Positions 39,843 through 48,754 of a DNA stretch of 49,714 bases are shown piece after piece. The DNA lies in the NCBI GenBank assembly GCA_937957975.1, contig CALFFK010000096.1, forward strand, positions 1 to 49,714. Direction: 5' to 3'. The position numbers and the translations under genes were made by a program. The notes under the pieces are model-generated. The model saw only the letters and a program-made list of their open reading frames with translations. It made no database searches and was not told where the DNA came from. Origin of the DNA: an uncultured Neomegalonema sp. (lineage in GTDB: Bacteria > Pseudomonadota > Alphaproteobacteria > Rhodobacterales > Rhodobacteraceae). Numbering within the stretch: position 1 is the stretch's first letter; each line of letters begins with the position of its first letter.

Positions 39843-40727
39843 TCAGTCGTTCCCAAAAATCGTGATTGTCACTTCATCTTCGTAGGTTCCCGCGCGCAGG
39901 CGCGTTCCCGGCGTTACGGTGAAGTCCAGCGGACGGTCGATCCCGCCTGAATCAGTGGCGTCCTGTCTGTCGATGGTTCCAGGATTGCCAGTGATTGTCC
40001 GTCCATCAATGCGCAAACTATAGGGAATGGCATATTGGGCATCGGTCCCATTCACGATACGCCAGCCATGGCGCGAGTCGATTTCGATACGATACGGATC
40101 ATTTGACACAGCGGTTAGATTTAAGCCCGGATCGATACCAGTACGCGTAACCCCCTCCTCAAATATGCCCAGATCGACCCGTGCGCCGCCCGATAACCCG
40201 CTACCTGTCAGCGACAGGGTCATCACCTGCGCAACGTCGAGTGAGAGAGTCAGGGGAAGCAACGCGCCAATACGGTTTCCTCCGTTAGCGGCATCGAACA
40301 GGGCAAAGGTTGTGGTGCTGATGTAGGAACCACTGGCGGGAATACCATCACCACGCAGGTCTATATCAATGCGCAGATCAATAACGGTTGTCCCCGCCGG
40401 TATCGTCCGCCGGTCCGAGCTGGACGTGGCACTTCCGGTCGTAACCGTTATACTGGCCGGAATAGAACCATCCATTCCATCCAGAACAACGCGTTTGTCA
40501 TAGTCCAGCCAGACAAGCCCACAACCATCGCTCAACGGGATCGACAGGGTACGCGTGACATTATCACCATAAGGATCGACAGCCCCAGGATTTGAGAGAT
40601 CGAAGGTAATCGATGCCTCACTGAATTCGCATCCAGCGGCGGCGGCAGTGGGAACAACCGCGCCGCACACGAGCATCATTGCCAGCATACAGGTCGTAGG
40701 AAAAAACCGCATCGTCATCTCCATCAT
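39843..40727 (-). CDS. Spore-coat-U-type secreted protein, likely pilus tip subunit (CsuE-like)
   Basis: 294 residues. A signal peptide (TTCMLAMMLVCGAVVPTAAAA) is followed by two SCPU-type halves: CEFSEASITFDLSN-like strands near the N-terminus, and a second half ending RLRAGTYEDEVTITIFGND, the usual C-terminal strand of Csu subunits. Two-domain SCPU proteins at the end of archaic chaperone-usher operons are tip adhesins. The ATG overlaps the usher stop (ATGA), so it is the last gene of the operon. The target surface is unknown. Confidence 0.78.
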   Translation of the reverse strand: MMEMTMRFFPTTCMLAMMLVCGAVVPTAAAAGCEFSEASITFDLSNPGAVDPYGDNVTRTLSIPLSDGCGLVWLDYDKRVVLDGMDGSIPASITVTTGSATSSSDRRTIPAGTTVIDLRIDIDLRGDGIPASGSYISTTTFALFDAANGGNRIGALLPLTLSLDVAQVMTLSLTGSGLSGGARVDLGIFEEGVTRTGIDPGLNLTAVSNDPYRIEIDSRHGWRIVNGTDAQYAIPYSLRIDGRTITGNPGTIDRQDATDSGGIDRPLDFTVTPGTRLRAGTYEDEVTITIFGND

Positions 40728-43177
40728 CGTGCCGTGACCTCGCCAACACGCACAAGGCCAAGGGCGTCAGCGGGCGCCGTGACCTCCACTACCTTGCCGC
40801 CACTTATCTCCAACCGATAGGTTCCCGGTTTAGCACCAAGCAGTGCGAAACGTCCGGCCCGGTTGGTGAATATCTGTAACGGCGGGAAATCCGCATCGTC
40901 GATATTGCGCGCGATTCCCGTGACGAAGCCGATTGGTTCCCCGGAATCGTCAAGCAGCTTTCCAATCAGGGTGATCTGCGCGTCCGATCCAACCTCAACG
41001 CGATACCCGGCGCGGTAGGGTGGTTCGATCTCCACTAATCCTGAACCAAGGTCATAGCCGAGCGGCAAATCCTCGGCATCAGTTGTAACACGCGCCGGAC
41101 GGTATGCCGAATAGCCAGATAGCAGCGCAGGGCCAAGGCCATCCGAACGCGCCGCATAGAAGCGCCCTTCACGTCCCAAAAAGACATCCCTGTCTTCCAG
41201 CGACGGATGAGCCTCTGCGATGACAAACGCTCCATCAATGGGGCGTCCAACTGCAACGCGCCCATCCGCGAAGGCAATGCCAGTGCCAAAGCGCAGGCCG
41301 GTCGTACGGCGGTTGCTATCATCATCGCTGAATTCCTCGCGGTGGAAAGCACTGGCGATAAAACGATTGGCGGTATAGGAGGCCGTCGCCGTCAGGTCCG
41401 GGTCAGCATCATTTTCATCACGATCTGTCAGCAGGCCCACCGACCACGCGCCTACGCCCCGGCCACGCGTATGGCGCAGGCCAGCCCCGGCCCTTTGGTC
41501 ACGGCTGTTATAACTGGCCGACGCCTGCGTGTTGGCACCAAGACGGACACCAATCTGCACGCCAATACCGATCCCCGAGTCATCATCATCGTCATCAACC
41601 ACGTATTCCGCCCGCAGCCCCCAAGTATAGCGATCAGCGAACAAACCACCGAGCGAAGCATTGAGTTGCAGACGATCCGAATCCTGCGCCCGATCCTGCG
41701 CATATCCATAGAATGCGCCTAGGCTGAGTGACAGTTTTTCGGTCAGGGGGCGATTGTAACCGAAAGACAGATCAAACAGATATTCCTCCTCCACCAAATC
41801 GACATCAAAGGGATCGCGGGCCACGAATTCTTCTGTGCGAAAGCCAATACCGGCACTTATCGTCTCGTCACGAAATCCGCCAAGGGGGTTGGTACGGTCA
41901 ATCTCGTATTGCCAGAGCAGGTTTGCCGCCACGCCACTGCCCCTGTCCTCGTCATAACTGCCCGCCAGATCGACACCAACCGCGCCCACCCGGCCAACTG
42001 TCACAGCAGAGACGCCCGCCACTGATCGCTCAAGGGTCAGTCGTGCAGCCCCGCCAACGGTCAGTGTATCGGTCAGGCCATAGCGCACATCGGCGGAAAG
42101 GGCGGGACGGCCCTCATCATAATCGGGACTGACCGATCCGGTTTCGGAAACAACGCCGGCGGCGGCGGCATAAAGGACACGCCCTTTCGCGAGCAAATCA
42201 TCACCGAAAAAGCTGTTGAAACGGGTCAACTCACGCCGCCCCAGATCATCCTCAACCACGATGGTAATATCGTTTGCACCGGGCGTCAGTGGAATATCAC
42301 GCAGATCATAGATACCGGGATCAAGCCGTAAACGGCGCTCCAGAATACCATTGATACGAATCTCAACGGTAGAACGGCGCTCGATCTCAAACCTGCCACG
42401 TCCGCGTGGGCGCAAATTATCGAAAGGTCGTAGGGCTCCGGTATTCTCCACCGCAACGCCGAGAATGTCCACGGTATCAACCAACCCCGAAAAAGGCGTG
42501 AGATAATCCCCTGCGGTAAAGCGTCGGCCTGTGTCAGGATCATCGAGCACGATACGGGTAAAACGTCGATTTACCCCGCGATCATTGTCGTCATAGCGCA
42601 GCGCAGCCTCGACAACGATGCCCCTGGCTCTGATCCCGCCCTCTATATCAGTATTATCCAGCCTGAAGCCGTCTCTCTCCTCCCACCGCACACCGCCGGT
42701 GACATTGGCAAAGCCAGACAAGGCCGCCGGTATGAGCACATCCTGTGGGCCGATCCGCTCGTCATCCAGTGATAACGACCGCTCGCCCAGAGCATCGCGC
42801 GAAGGAACATAAACAAGCGACAACGATGCAGGGTCATAATCAAGCGCGGCCCCGGCATCACCAAACGCGGAGAGTGAAATCCGCCCATCAGACCCGGCAC
42901 GGGCGGAGATCGCCGCCGCCGCCGCCGGGGAAATCCGCTCACCGAGCAGGCCAAGAACGCCCGGCGCATCGACTGTCAACGCATCGTCCGCCCCAATCCG
43001 CAGGGTTGCGTCGCCCAGAAAGCGACCATCCTGCACGATGGGAACAACGAGGTCGATGGTCCGCCCTGTGGGATTGATCGTCTGCGCCCTTGCCTCTGGC
43101 AAGATAAACAGAAACGACAGCATTACCGCCAATGCGCTTCTACGCGAAAGGAGGAGCATCACTCCATCGAACGACAC
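40724..43177 (-). CDS. Fimbrial outer-membrane usher (CsuD-like)
   Basis: 817 residues from GTG 43177 (ATG 43159 is the alternative). A signal peptide ends FLFILPEARA. The protein has an N-terminal chaperone-binding part, then a 24-strand-type barrel pattern, for example GIYDLRDIPLTPGANDITIV (the usher hallmark near residue 300), EDDLGRRELTRFNSFFGDDL, and a C-terminal plug/CTD region with GKLLDDSGEPIGFVTGIARN and NRAGRFALLGAKPGTYRLEI. Ushers assemble subunits delivered by the chaperone and let the pilus grow out. Located between chaperone and tip gene in the order of Csu operons. Confidence 0.9.
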   Translation of the reverse strand: MSFDGVMLLLSRRSALAVMLSFLFILPEARAQTINPTGRTIDLVVPIVQDGRFLGDATLRIGADDALTVDAPGVLGLLGERISPAAAAAISARAGSDGRISLSAFGDAGAALDYDPASLSLVYVPSRDALGERSLSLDDERIGPQDVLIPAALSGFANVTGGVRWEERDGFRLDNTDIEGGIRARGIVVEAALRYDDNDRGVNRRFTRIVLDDPDTGRRFTAGDYLTPFSGLVDTVDILGVAVENTGALRPFDNLRPRGRGRFEIERRSTVEIRINGILERRLRLDPGIYDLRDIPLTPGANDITIVVEDDLGRRELTRFNSFFGDDLLAKGRVLYAAAAGVVSETGSVSPDYDEGRPALSADVRYGLTDTLTVGGAARLTLERSVAGVSAVTVGRVGAVGVDLAGSYDEDRGSGVAANLLWQYEIDRTNPLGGFRDETISAGIGFRTEEFVARDPFDVDLVEEEYLFDLSFGYNRPLTEKLSLSLGAFYGYAQDRAQDSDRLQLNASLGGLFADRYTWGLRAEYVVDDDDDDSGIGIGVQIGVRLGANTQASASYNSRDQRAGAGLRHTRGRGVGAWSVGLLTDRDENDADPDLTATASYTANRFIASAFHREEFSDDDSNRRTTGLRFGTGIAFADGRVAVGRPIDGAFVIAEAHPSLEDRDVFLGREGRFYAARSDGLGPALLSGYSAYRPARVTTDAEDLPLGYDLGSGLVEIEPPYRAGYRVEVGSDAQITLIGKLLDDSGEPIGFVTGIARNIDDADFPPLQIFTNRAGRFALLGAKPGTYRLEISGGKVVEVTAPADALGLVRVGEVTAR

Positions 43178-43189
43178 GGGACGATCGCG

Positions 43190-43951
43190 CTATCTGGCTG
43201 GTCTGGGATCAACCAACACGCCCGATGTCCAGCTTGCATCAGGGACAGGGAGATCAACGACCCGCGTGTGCCCGGACGGAAACAGGGATGTTCCTGCGCG
43301 GTCCGCCCAATCCTCGAAGACAGTGGTGTAGCTCTGACCATCCGGCTTCGTCACGATGTAGGAAAAATCGCTCAACTGTGTATAGCCTTGCCCGTCATTG
43401 ACGAAGCGCACCGACACGGTGGGCCGCCCATCGGCCAATCGTGCACCTGGCCCAAGGGGTTCCGCAGTGAGGTTCGGTTTGCTCCCTCGCGGAGCGACGC
43501 CGACCGAAATCTTGAATGCATAGCCCAGTTTGAGCGAGAGGCGGGTCTGGTCAGCCGCCTCTTCCCCACCATCAAGTGCGATTGGCAGCTTGAATACCGT
43601 CACGTAATAGACTGCACTGGGGCTGGAATCGAGATCACCAATCCATTGAACCCGAAACGCCTGTGACGCACCGGGGGCGAGGGTCGCCAACGGAGGAAAG
43701 ACCAGAAAATCCTCATCGTTCCGGTCAAGCCGCAATTGTCCATCCGGGCCGACCGCGCGCCCCTCCACAAAAGTCTCCAGCGCAATGGTCTGATCGGAGG
43801 TATTGCGCGCGACCACTGTTCGATAAGCGCCGCCATCTGTCGGATCGATATAAAGGGACATCGGCGAGACGCTCAACGCCTGAGCCGCAACGGGCAGGAT
43901 CGCCCAAAAAAACAGGGCGGGCAACGCATACCCGGTAAGGAATCGTTTCAT
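43190..43951 (-). CDS. Periplasmic fimbrial chaperone (CsuC/FimC-like)
   Basis: 253 residues. Signal peptide LPALFFWAILPVAAQA. Domain 1 has LSVSPMSLYIDPTDGGAYRT, a conserved VVARNTSDQTIALETFVEGR and SQAFRVQWIGD, then domain 2 from about residue 145. These are the two immunoglobulin-like domains of pilus chaperones, which donate a beta strand to subunits and prevent misfolding. The usher start lies 12 bases after its stop. It is preceded, across a terminator, by the most pilin-like subunit gene. Confidence 0.88.
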   Translation of the reverse strand: MKRFLTGYALPALFFWAILPVAAQALSVSPMSLYIDPTDGGAYRTVVARNTSDQTIALETFVEGRAVGPDGQLRLDRNDEDFLVFPPLATLAPGASQAFRVQWIGDLDSSPSAVYYVTVFKLPIALDGGEEAADQTRLSLKLGYAFKISVGVAPRGSKPNLTAEPLGPGARLADGRPTVSVRFVNDGQGYTQLSDFSYIVTKPDGQSYTTVFEDWADRAGTSLFPSGHTRVVDLPVPDASWTSGVLVDPRPAR

Positions 43952-44035
43952 TGTCGGTTCCCGTTCATTCGTACGTCAGGGCAATTTTCAAGAAATACTG
44001 ACCAGCGCTTCAGCCCGTAAGCGACGTCAGGAAAC

Positions 44036-44077
44036 AAAAAGGTCTTCCCGATGAATCAAGAATGCGTCGAGAAGACC
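44036..44077 (-). terminator. Intrinsic terminator between pilin and chaperone
   Basis: On the minus strand GGTCTTC (44071-44077) pairs with GAAGACC (44041-44047), with further pairing inside, and the RNA then runs into TTTTTG. A partial stop here would give much more pilin than chaperone and usher. Confidence 0.7.
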
Positions 44078-44093
44078 GTTATGGACCGGTAAC

Positions 44094-44594
44094 TCAGAAT
44101 TCGACTGCATCCTGGATATCGGGTATGTCTACGGGTATGATGGTTACTACACCCGCCCCCTCGTACTCGCCCGCCTCCAGATTGTCGGGAAGCGTGTATT
44201 CTAGGGTATAGACGGCAGTTGCGTTTTGCGCCTTGAATTCACCTGCAAACTGGCCACCGACAGCCGCTGTCTCCAGACCACTGGTATAGGTAACGCCGAC
44301 ATTGAACGTCTCATCATAATCGTCCGTCGATTCAAGATCATCGATCTTGTCCATGACAATCGTATTGGCGCTACCGGCGTCATCCTCAAATGTGAGACCA
44401 AACTCGGAATTGCATTTGATATCAACATTGAAGGTACTGCCCGGATCAGGCAGTTTTTCGTTAATGTCATCGCTGTCAATCTGACACACAACATTCTGCG
44501 TGTGATAGTATAATACGCTTTGTTGATCCTGGGCAAAGGCCGGAGCGGTAGCGGTGAACAGGATGGCGGTGATAACAGTTGCAAGGATACGCAA
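44094..44594 (-). CDS. Secreted pilin-like subunit of the usher locus
   Basis: 166 residues from TTG 44594, with GGAGA 5 bases upstream; the frame could extend to 44642 but the TTG start gives a clean signal peptide (RILATVITAILFTATAPAFA). The mature part has two cysteines (VVCQID, IKCNSE), acidic stretches (DKIDDLESTDDYDE) and ends YEGAGVVTIIPVDIPD, a strand pattern like that of the other subunits. I do not recognise a named family; place and end suggest a structural subunit. Terminator directly after it. Confidence 0.7.
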   Translation of the reverse strand: MRILATVITAILFTATAPAFAQDQQSVLYYHTQNVVCQIDSDDINEKLPDPGSTFNVDIKCNSEFGLTFEDDAGSANTIVMDKIDDLESTDDYDETFNVGVTYTSGLETAAVGGQFAGEFKAQNATAVYTLEYTLPDNLEAGEYEGAGVVTIIPVDIPDIQDAVEF

Positions 44595-44731
44595 GGTGAT
44601 CTCCAAAGTCTGTGTGTGGGTTTTCTTTGGCAGGGTCGCCACAATTAAGAGGCAACCAGGTTAGTTAATGAAGGGTATCGGGAAGCACGCAACATTCTGG
44701 CGTGCTTTGATCCGGTTTGATCGCGTTCATC

Positions 44732-45286
44732 CTAAAACCCCAGGTCAGGGGCAATATCGCGCCCCAGAACAGTGATGGTGATTGTTTCACGATAGTTCGC
44801 GGCCACGAGGGTAGATGAAGGGGTGTCCCATGCCATGCGGAAGGTCAGGGTGCTGTCGAATGGAGGCGTAGCAGCCTGCGTCCCTGTGGGGGCGAATGTC
44901 CGTCCGGCCCCTGTCAGGCTCGCGCCGGTCGCATCGGACACAGCCCATACACCGGATGCGATGGGCAAGGTAAACCCGGCGACGTAATCAACCGATGCAG
45001 TATGATCTTTCGCATGTTCGGGAGGCGTTTCTGGTTGAAACGCACCATGCTCGGCGGTAACGGCGATGGCAATCGGCAGATTGCAGTCGATATCAAAGAT
45101 AGTTGTGTCTGATCCGGCAATGCTCAGATCAATGTTGCGGGATGTGGACCCCGCCGCCGTGATGGCGCACTGGTCGGCGACAGTGCCATAAGGGCTAAAC
45201 TTCACCGTGTCGCCTGCATCGGCACCCCCTGCAAACAACAGGGATAATCCGCTGACCGCGACAGATATAGCGAGAGGCCGGGTCAT
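44732..45286 (-). CDS. Spore-coat-U-type pilin subunit (CsuA/B-like)
   Basis: 184 residues from ATG 45286, with GGAG 9 bases upstream. Signal peptide MTRPLAISVAVSGLSLLFAG, cleavage likely after ADA. The mature protein has paired cysteines (DQCAITAAG, IDCNLPIAIAVTAEHGAF) and ends AANYRETITITVLGRD, the classic C-terminal strand of SCPU subunits. It would be a shaft or adaptor subunit of the archaic pilus. Confidence 0.78.
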   Translation of the reverse strand: MTRPLAISVAVSGLSLLFAGGADAGDTVKFSPYGTVADQCAITAAGSTSRNIDLSIAGSDTTIFDIDCNLPIAIAVTAEHGAFQPETPPEHAKDHTASVDYVAGFTLPIASGVWAVSDATGASLTGAGRTFAPTGTQAATPPFDSTLTFRMAWDTPSSTLVAANYRETITITVLGRDIAPDLGF

Positions 45287-45307
45287 CGGGGACAGCTCCG
45301 TTATCAA

Positions 45308-45670
45308 GTCAAATACATTATTCCGTACAGACTGAGTGAATCCGCAGGATTATTGACGTACGTTGTTTGTTAATCTTTTGACCTGAAAGCGGGACTGGCG
45401 CAAGCGGGCCATCATGCAAAACATGGATTTTCGCCTGTCTTGCTGCCCATAAAATCGAGTATTTTTGTAGTTCCCAATCAACATTGAAAATTATTTAATG
45501 TATAATTTCAATGCCTTGAAGAAGCCCATCCAAAATCAGTATATCTTTTGAAACCGTATCCATATGCAATGTTAATTGCTGTTCAGGAGCGTTACATTCT
45601 GCCCCTTGAATCGCCTCTTGATTGCGTCAGAAAATGAAACAACCTTTTTAAAGCCCTGCCGTCACGCGAA
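45308..45670. other. AT-rich spacer in the usher locus
   Basis: 363 bases without a supported gene. It holds an imperfect 12/13-bp palindrome (45482-45513) described separately and no other recognisable feature; promoter elements for the downstream pilin gene probably lie here. Confidence 0.4.
45482..45513. repeat. Imperfect AT-rich palindrome
   Basis: CATTGAAAATTAT / ATAATTTCAATG arms with a 7-base centre (one extra A). Position: about 196 bases upstream of the CsuA/B-like start and about 160 past the next gene. Operator or terminator cannot be told apart. Confidence 0.5.
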
Positions 45671-46063
45671 TCAGATAGCGGGAGCGATGACGATGACCGC
45701 TTCGGTCACACGAACCCCATCTTTTACATCAATTTCGATCCGTGAACGCCGGTCACGTGCACGCCTGCTGCGCGCCAGCAGTGTCCGCCCACCCCGTATT
45801 GCTTCAACTGTCTGCCCGTTATATCGCACAGCCAGAACTGTGTCGGATGCGTCATCCAGATAAAGCGCATAACCACGGTCATTGTTGCATCGTTCATTCA
45901 CGACGAATGCCACCCCTGTTTCGGTGGCAGCGCCGTATACTGTCTCTACGTTGCATTGCAGTGGCACTGAAAAAGCAAATCTCACCGTAGTTGCGCCAGC
46001 GAATGTAGCAACAAACGCAACACTTACGCCAATAACAAAGAATAATAATCGCAAAAAATTCAT
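45671..46063 (-). CDS. Small secreted pilin-like protein
   Basis: 130 residues. Signal peptide LLFFVIGVSVAFVATFAGA. The mature part has two cysteines (PLQCNVET, NERCNNDRGYALYLDD) and a closing strand VRVTEAVIVIAPAI. The Cys-Asn pattern and short size resemble minor subunits of Csu-type pili, but the similarity is weak and the family is not certain. It could start the usher operon. Confidence 0.62.
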   Translation of the reverse strand: MNFLRLLFFVIGVSVAFVATFAGATTVRFAFSVPLQCNVETVYGAATETGVAFVVNERCNNDRGYALYLDDASDTVLAVRYNGQTVEAIRGGRTLLARSRRARDRRSRIEIDVKDGVRVTEAVIVIAPAI

Positions 46064-46101
46064 TTAATCACCCCTTAAATACATAGCATAATACAATTAT
46101 A

Positions 46102-46116
46102 TTTATCATTGATAAA
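46102..46116. promoter_or_regulatory. Perfect palindrome upstream of the minor subunit gene
   Basis: TTTATCATTGATAAA: 7-bp arms with one central base, 39 bases before the start at 46063 (minus strand). Possible operator in the promoter region of the usher operon. Confidence 0.4.
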
Positions 46117-46280
46117 AATTAATCTAAATTAAATAAATAATTACAATGCAATCAGTAAAATTATTTGATAACGTATTGATTGTGTCATTGAATTGACGAC
46201 ACCACCCCTGAATAACCTTCGATCGAAGCGACGAACCACCATCAAAACCAATGTGGAGTTTTCTGTAACCATACACCCGA

Positions 46281-46688
46281 TCAGAAAAGTGTCCGGGTAC
46301 CGGATACCGACAAATCAAGATCGCCAAACAAGTCGATAACCGTCTCAAAATCCACTTTTGCCGTTACGGTGACACGCGCGCCCGGCTCGGCCCGTGGTGC
46401 GTAGGTGATCTCAATCTCATCCATTGACGGGGCATAATTTCCCGCATTTTCAATCACAAAACTCTTGATATCGTCTTCGGTAACGCTGCTATCAGGATTG
46501 GCAAGATTAAATGCCGCAAGCATTGCGGCATCATTGACGCTTGAAATCAGCACATGCTCTGTAAAGGAGTAACGTGCGTATTCAATAGGTGGAAACAATG
46601 CCGCAATAAATAGGGGAAGAAGAAGGCCGATTTCTATCGATGCAACACCATCAGTATTTTTTGTCCAACACTGGAAAGCTCGTTTCAT
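46281..46688 (-). CDS. TadE-family pseudopilin-like protein
   Basis: 135 residues from ATG 46688, with GGAG 8 bases before it. After a basic start comes the TadE-type segment GVASIEIGLLLPLFIAALF, a Glu-containing hydrophobic helix like that of minor pseudopilins of the Tad apparatus. The rest is beta-rich (IEITYAPRAEPGARVTVTAK). It lies 13 bases after the previous TadE-like gene. Works with the other Tad proteins at the inner membrane. Confidence 0.8.
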   Translation of the reverse strand: MKRAFQCWTKNTDGVASIEIGLLLPLFIAALFPPIEYARYSFTEHVLISSVNDAAMLAAFNLANPDSSVTEDDIKSFVIENAGNYAPSMDEIEITYAPRAEPGARVTVTAKVDFETVIDLFGDLDLSVSGTRTLF

Positions 46689-46701
46689 TCTCAGATCTCC
46701 T

Positions 46702-47169
46702 TCAGTATTGCACTGAGGTCTGGATACTAAAATCTTTAATCGATTTTGTTCCGTCAAAAGCCCCTTCAACTGCACCAATCGTAAAGTCCAACTCCAAATA
46801 ACGGGCGGGCATTAATCCGTCCTCACATTCATCCAACGAGCAAATAGACTTCGAGTAACTGGCTTGCAATGGGCATCCACACACTCTTTCGACCATGATA
46901 TTCATATTTTGATCTGAGCGTAGTGTTTGCGAAGCAACTGATCTGAAAAGGGTAATTAATTCGCTATCACTACGATCATCGATATTAGGAATTGTTCTTG
47001 CAGTCATAACGACATCACTAACAGCTAACTCTGCCATATTGGCGTTACGGATTGAGTTTGTTGTAGTCCAAAGACCAATAAAACCCAATCCAAGAAGGCT
47101 CAATGTGACCGCAGTTTCGATCATTATTGAGCCTTCACGCTCTTTTCGAAACCGTGAGAATGATTTCAT
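46702..47169 (-). CDS. TadE-family protein
   Basis: 155 residues. ATG 47169 overlaps the TadG stop (ATGA). The N-terminal segment EGSIMIETAVTLSLLGLGF is a TadE-type helix with the conserved Glu. The periplasmic part carries five cysteines (VERVCGCPLQ, SICSLDECED), unusual for TadE and likely to form disulfides. Confidence 0.8.
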   Translation of the reverse strand: MKSFSRFRKEREGSIMIETAVTLSLLGLGFIGLWTTTNSIRNANMAELAVSDVVMTARTIPNIDDRSDSELITLFRSVASQTLRSDQNMNIMVERVCGCPLQASYSKSICSLDECEDGLMPARYLELDFTIGAVEGAFDGTKSIKDFSIQTSVQY

Positions 47170-48539
47170 CTCTCGTAATACCTCAATTTTACGTTGGAAG
47201 GATTCGCCACCTCAACCTCAACCGTGCTGTCTTCATCAGTATAGCCAGTGATATTTTTCAGATTAGAATCAGCACCCGCACCGTAGGCAGTGATACGGGT
47301 ATTACCCGCCATTTCAATCCACGCAGCATGAATTGAGATATGTGCACTCTGATTTGCAGCTATTATTTCAGAATTATTGTCGATAACAAGGCCACAATTA
47401 GGAGCATAAATTACACCTTCAAAATAAAAATCTACCCCACCAGCAAACTTGTTCTGCCCATCATAATCAAAATTACAAACCGCATCAGCAGATTGCCAGA
47501 AAAGCATTCCCGCTGTGTCACCTGTAACTGGAGCCGATAGCGTTATATTTGTACCGTTATTAATTATCCATTTTCCAGGGCTATTACCCCCAAAATAGAA
47601 TGTGACACCAGTGCTGTCGAAAATCGATGCACCACCACGCACCAGAAAGTCACCATTTATGATATTATAGACACCGGGGGCGAATGAAGCCTTGCCGCCG
47701 TTCTGCACAATGATATCGCCACAATACGTTCCAGGCTGGAACTGTGCGGGCGTACTGACATAGTTTACAGTCCGGCCATTGTTCGAACATGCCCCGGCAG
47801 ATGGCGCTGTGAGCGCTGCGAATGGATCAACGAATCCAGATGCGAAATTTTGGGGTTCAACACTGGTCGTTGAAGCACCGTTCCAGTCATTGATAACCGC
47901 TTCACCCACAGCCTGAATCGAACTGGCAGTGATGTCGCCATTGCGAAGGTATATCGAGCCCTTCTCGATCCAATTATTGATTTTTACGTCTGTCGCATTG
48001 GAATAAACGCCACAATTTTCCACATCAATGTAAGCATTATCATGCATATATATGCCGCGATCAGCCTCTGGATCGGCTTTCAATGCAGTTATACATGGAT
48101 ATCCGCCCGGTGCATTATCTGGAGAGGTGGTATCTTCATTAATTTCAGCCGCAGCATTGGCGCCAATGACCATGCCATCGGTAGTAAGAATCGAACTGAA
48201 ATAACGCTTGGCAGTTCGTTCCATTTCGACATTAATGATGTCTCCATCCGTGATGGACAGTTCTTCCCTGGATATGTCGAAGCCATTTTTGATGGCATTA
48301 GCCCGTGCGTAGGCCTCCAGGTCGCTTGCGCCACCCGCTTTGGCAATCGCGGCGGCGTAAACCGCAGAATCTGCGGTCCGCTGAAGAACTACCTGCTCTT
48401 TTTTCCAGACACCGTAATCGACGGCAAGCCCGGCGATACCGACAATAACGGGCATCGCCACGGCAAATACCAAACCAACCGCACCCGTCTCTTCTTTTTT
48501 AAAACTACGCGGAAGACCAACCAGTTTACCAAGAAGCAT
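47166..48539 (-). CDS. TadG-like protein with beta-rich C-terminal region
   Basis: 457 residues. The Tad-type N-terminus is clear: GAVGLVFAVAMPVIVGIAGL, AVDYGVWKKEQVVLQRTADS, AVYAAAIAKAG. In place of the von Willebrand domain of long TadG proteins, residues 160-430 are a repetitive, Asn/Gly/Ile-rich stretch (IYMHDNAYIDVENCGVYSNA, KGSIYLRNGDITASSIQAVG, GVYNIINGDFLVRGG, KWIINNGTNITLSAPV, SEIIAANQSAHISIHAA) that reads like a beta-helix. It may be an exposed stalk or sheath. First gene of the TadG-TadE-TadE set. Confidence 0.78.
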   Translation of the reverse strand: MLLGKLVGLPRSFKKEETGAVGLVFAVAMPVIVGIAGLAVDYGVWKKEQVVLQRTADSAVYAAAIAKAGGASDLEAYARANAIKNGFDISREELSITDGDIINVEMERTAKRYFSSILTTDGMVIGANAAAEINEDTTSPDNAPGGYPCITALKADPEADRGIYMHDNAYIDVENCGVYSNATDVKINNWIEKGSIYLRNGDITASSIQAVGEAVINDWNGASTTSVEPQNFASGFVDPFAALTAPSAGACSNNGRTVNYVSTPAQFQPGTYCGDIIVQNGGKASFAPGVYNIINGDFLVRGGASIFDSTGVTFYFGGNSPGKWIINNGTNITLSAPVTGDTAGMLFWQSADAVCNFDYDGQNKFAGGVDFYFEGVIYAPNCGLVIDNNSEIIAANQSAHISIHAAWIEMAGNTRITAYGAGADSNLKNITGYTDEDSTVEVEVANPSNVKLRYYER

Positions 48540-48754
48540 TAGAATTCCCCAATCACTAAATATTAGACTGGAGCATGCGTTGAAAATATATAATTGAGAT
48601 TAAATTCCATAGTAAGTAAATGAGTTTGCACTCACAACATTAATTGTACATATTTTTATTTTAAAAATTTACCTTAAAAACAAGCAGATTAACTGACTAT
48701 ACGCATAGAAAAGGACGTTAAATTTAAATTTTGGCCAGGCAAATTGGTTGGACA
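48540..48754. other. AT-rich spacer upstream of the tadG-like gene
   Basis: No gene is supported. It is strongly AT-rich (TTTAAATTTAAATTTT and similar) and probably contains the promoter of the TadG-TadE-TadE genes; no palindrome stands out. Confidence 0.4.
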
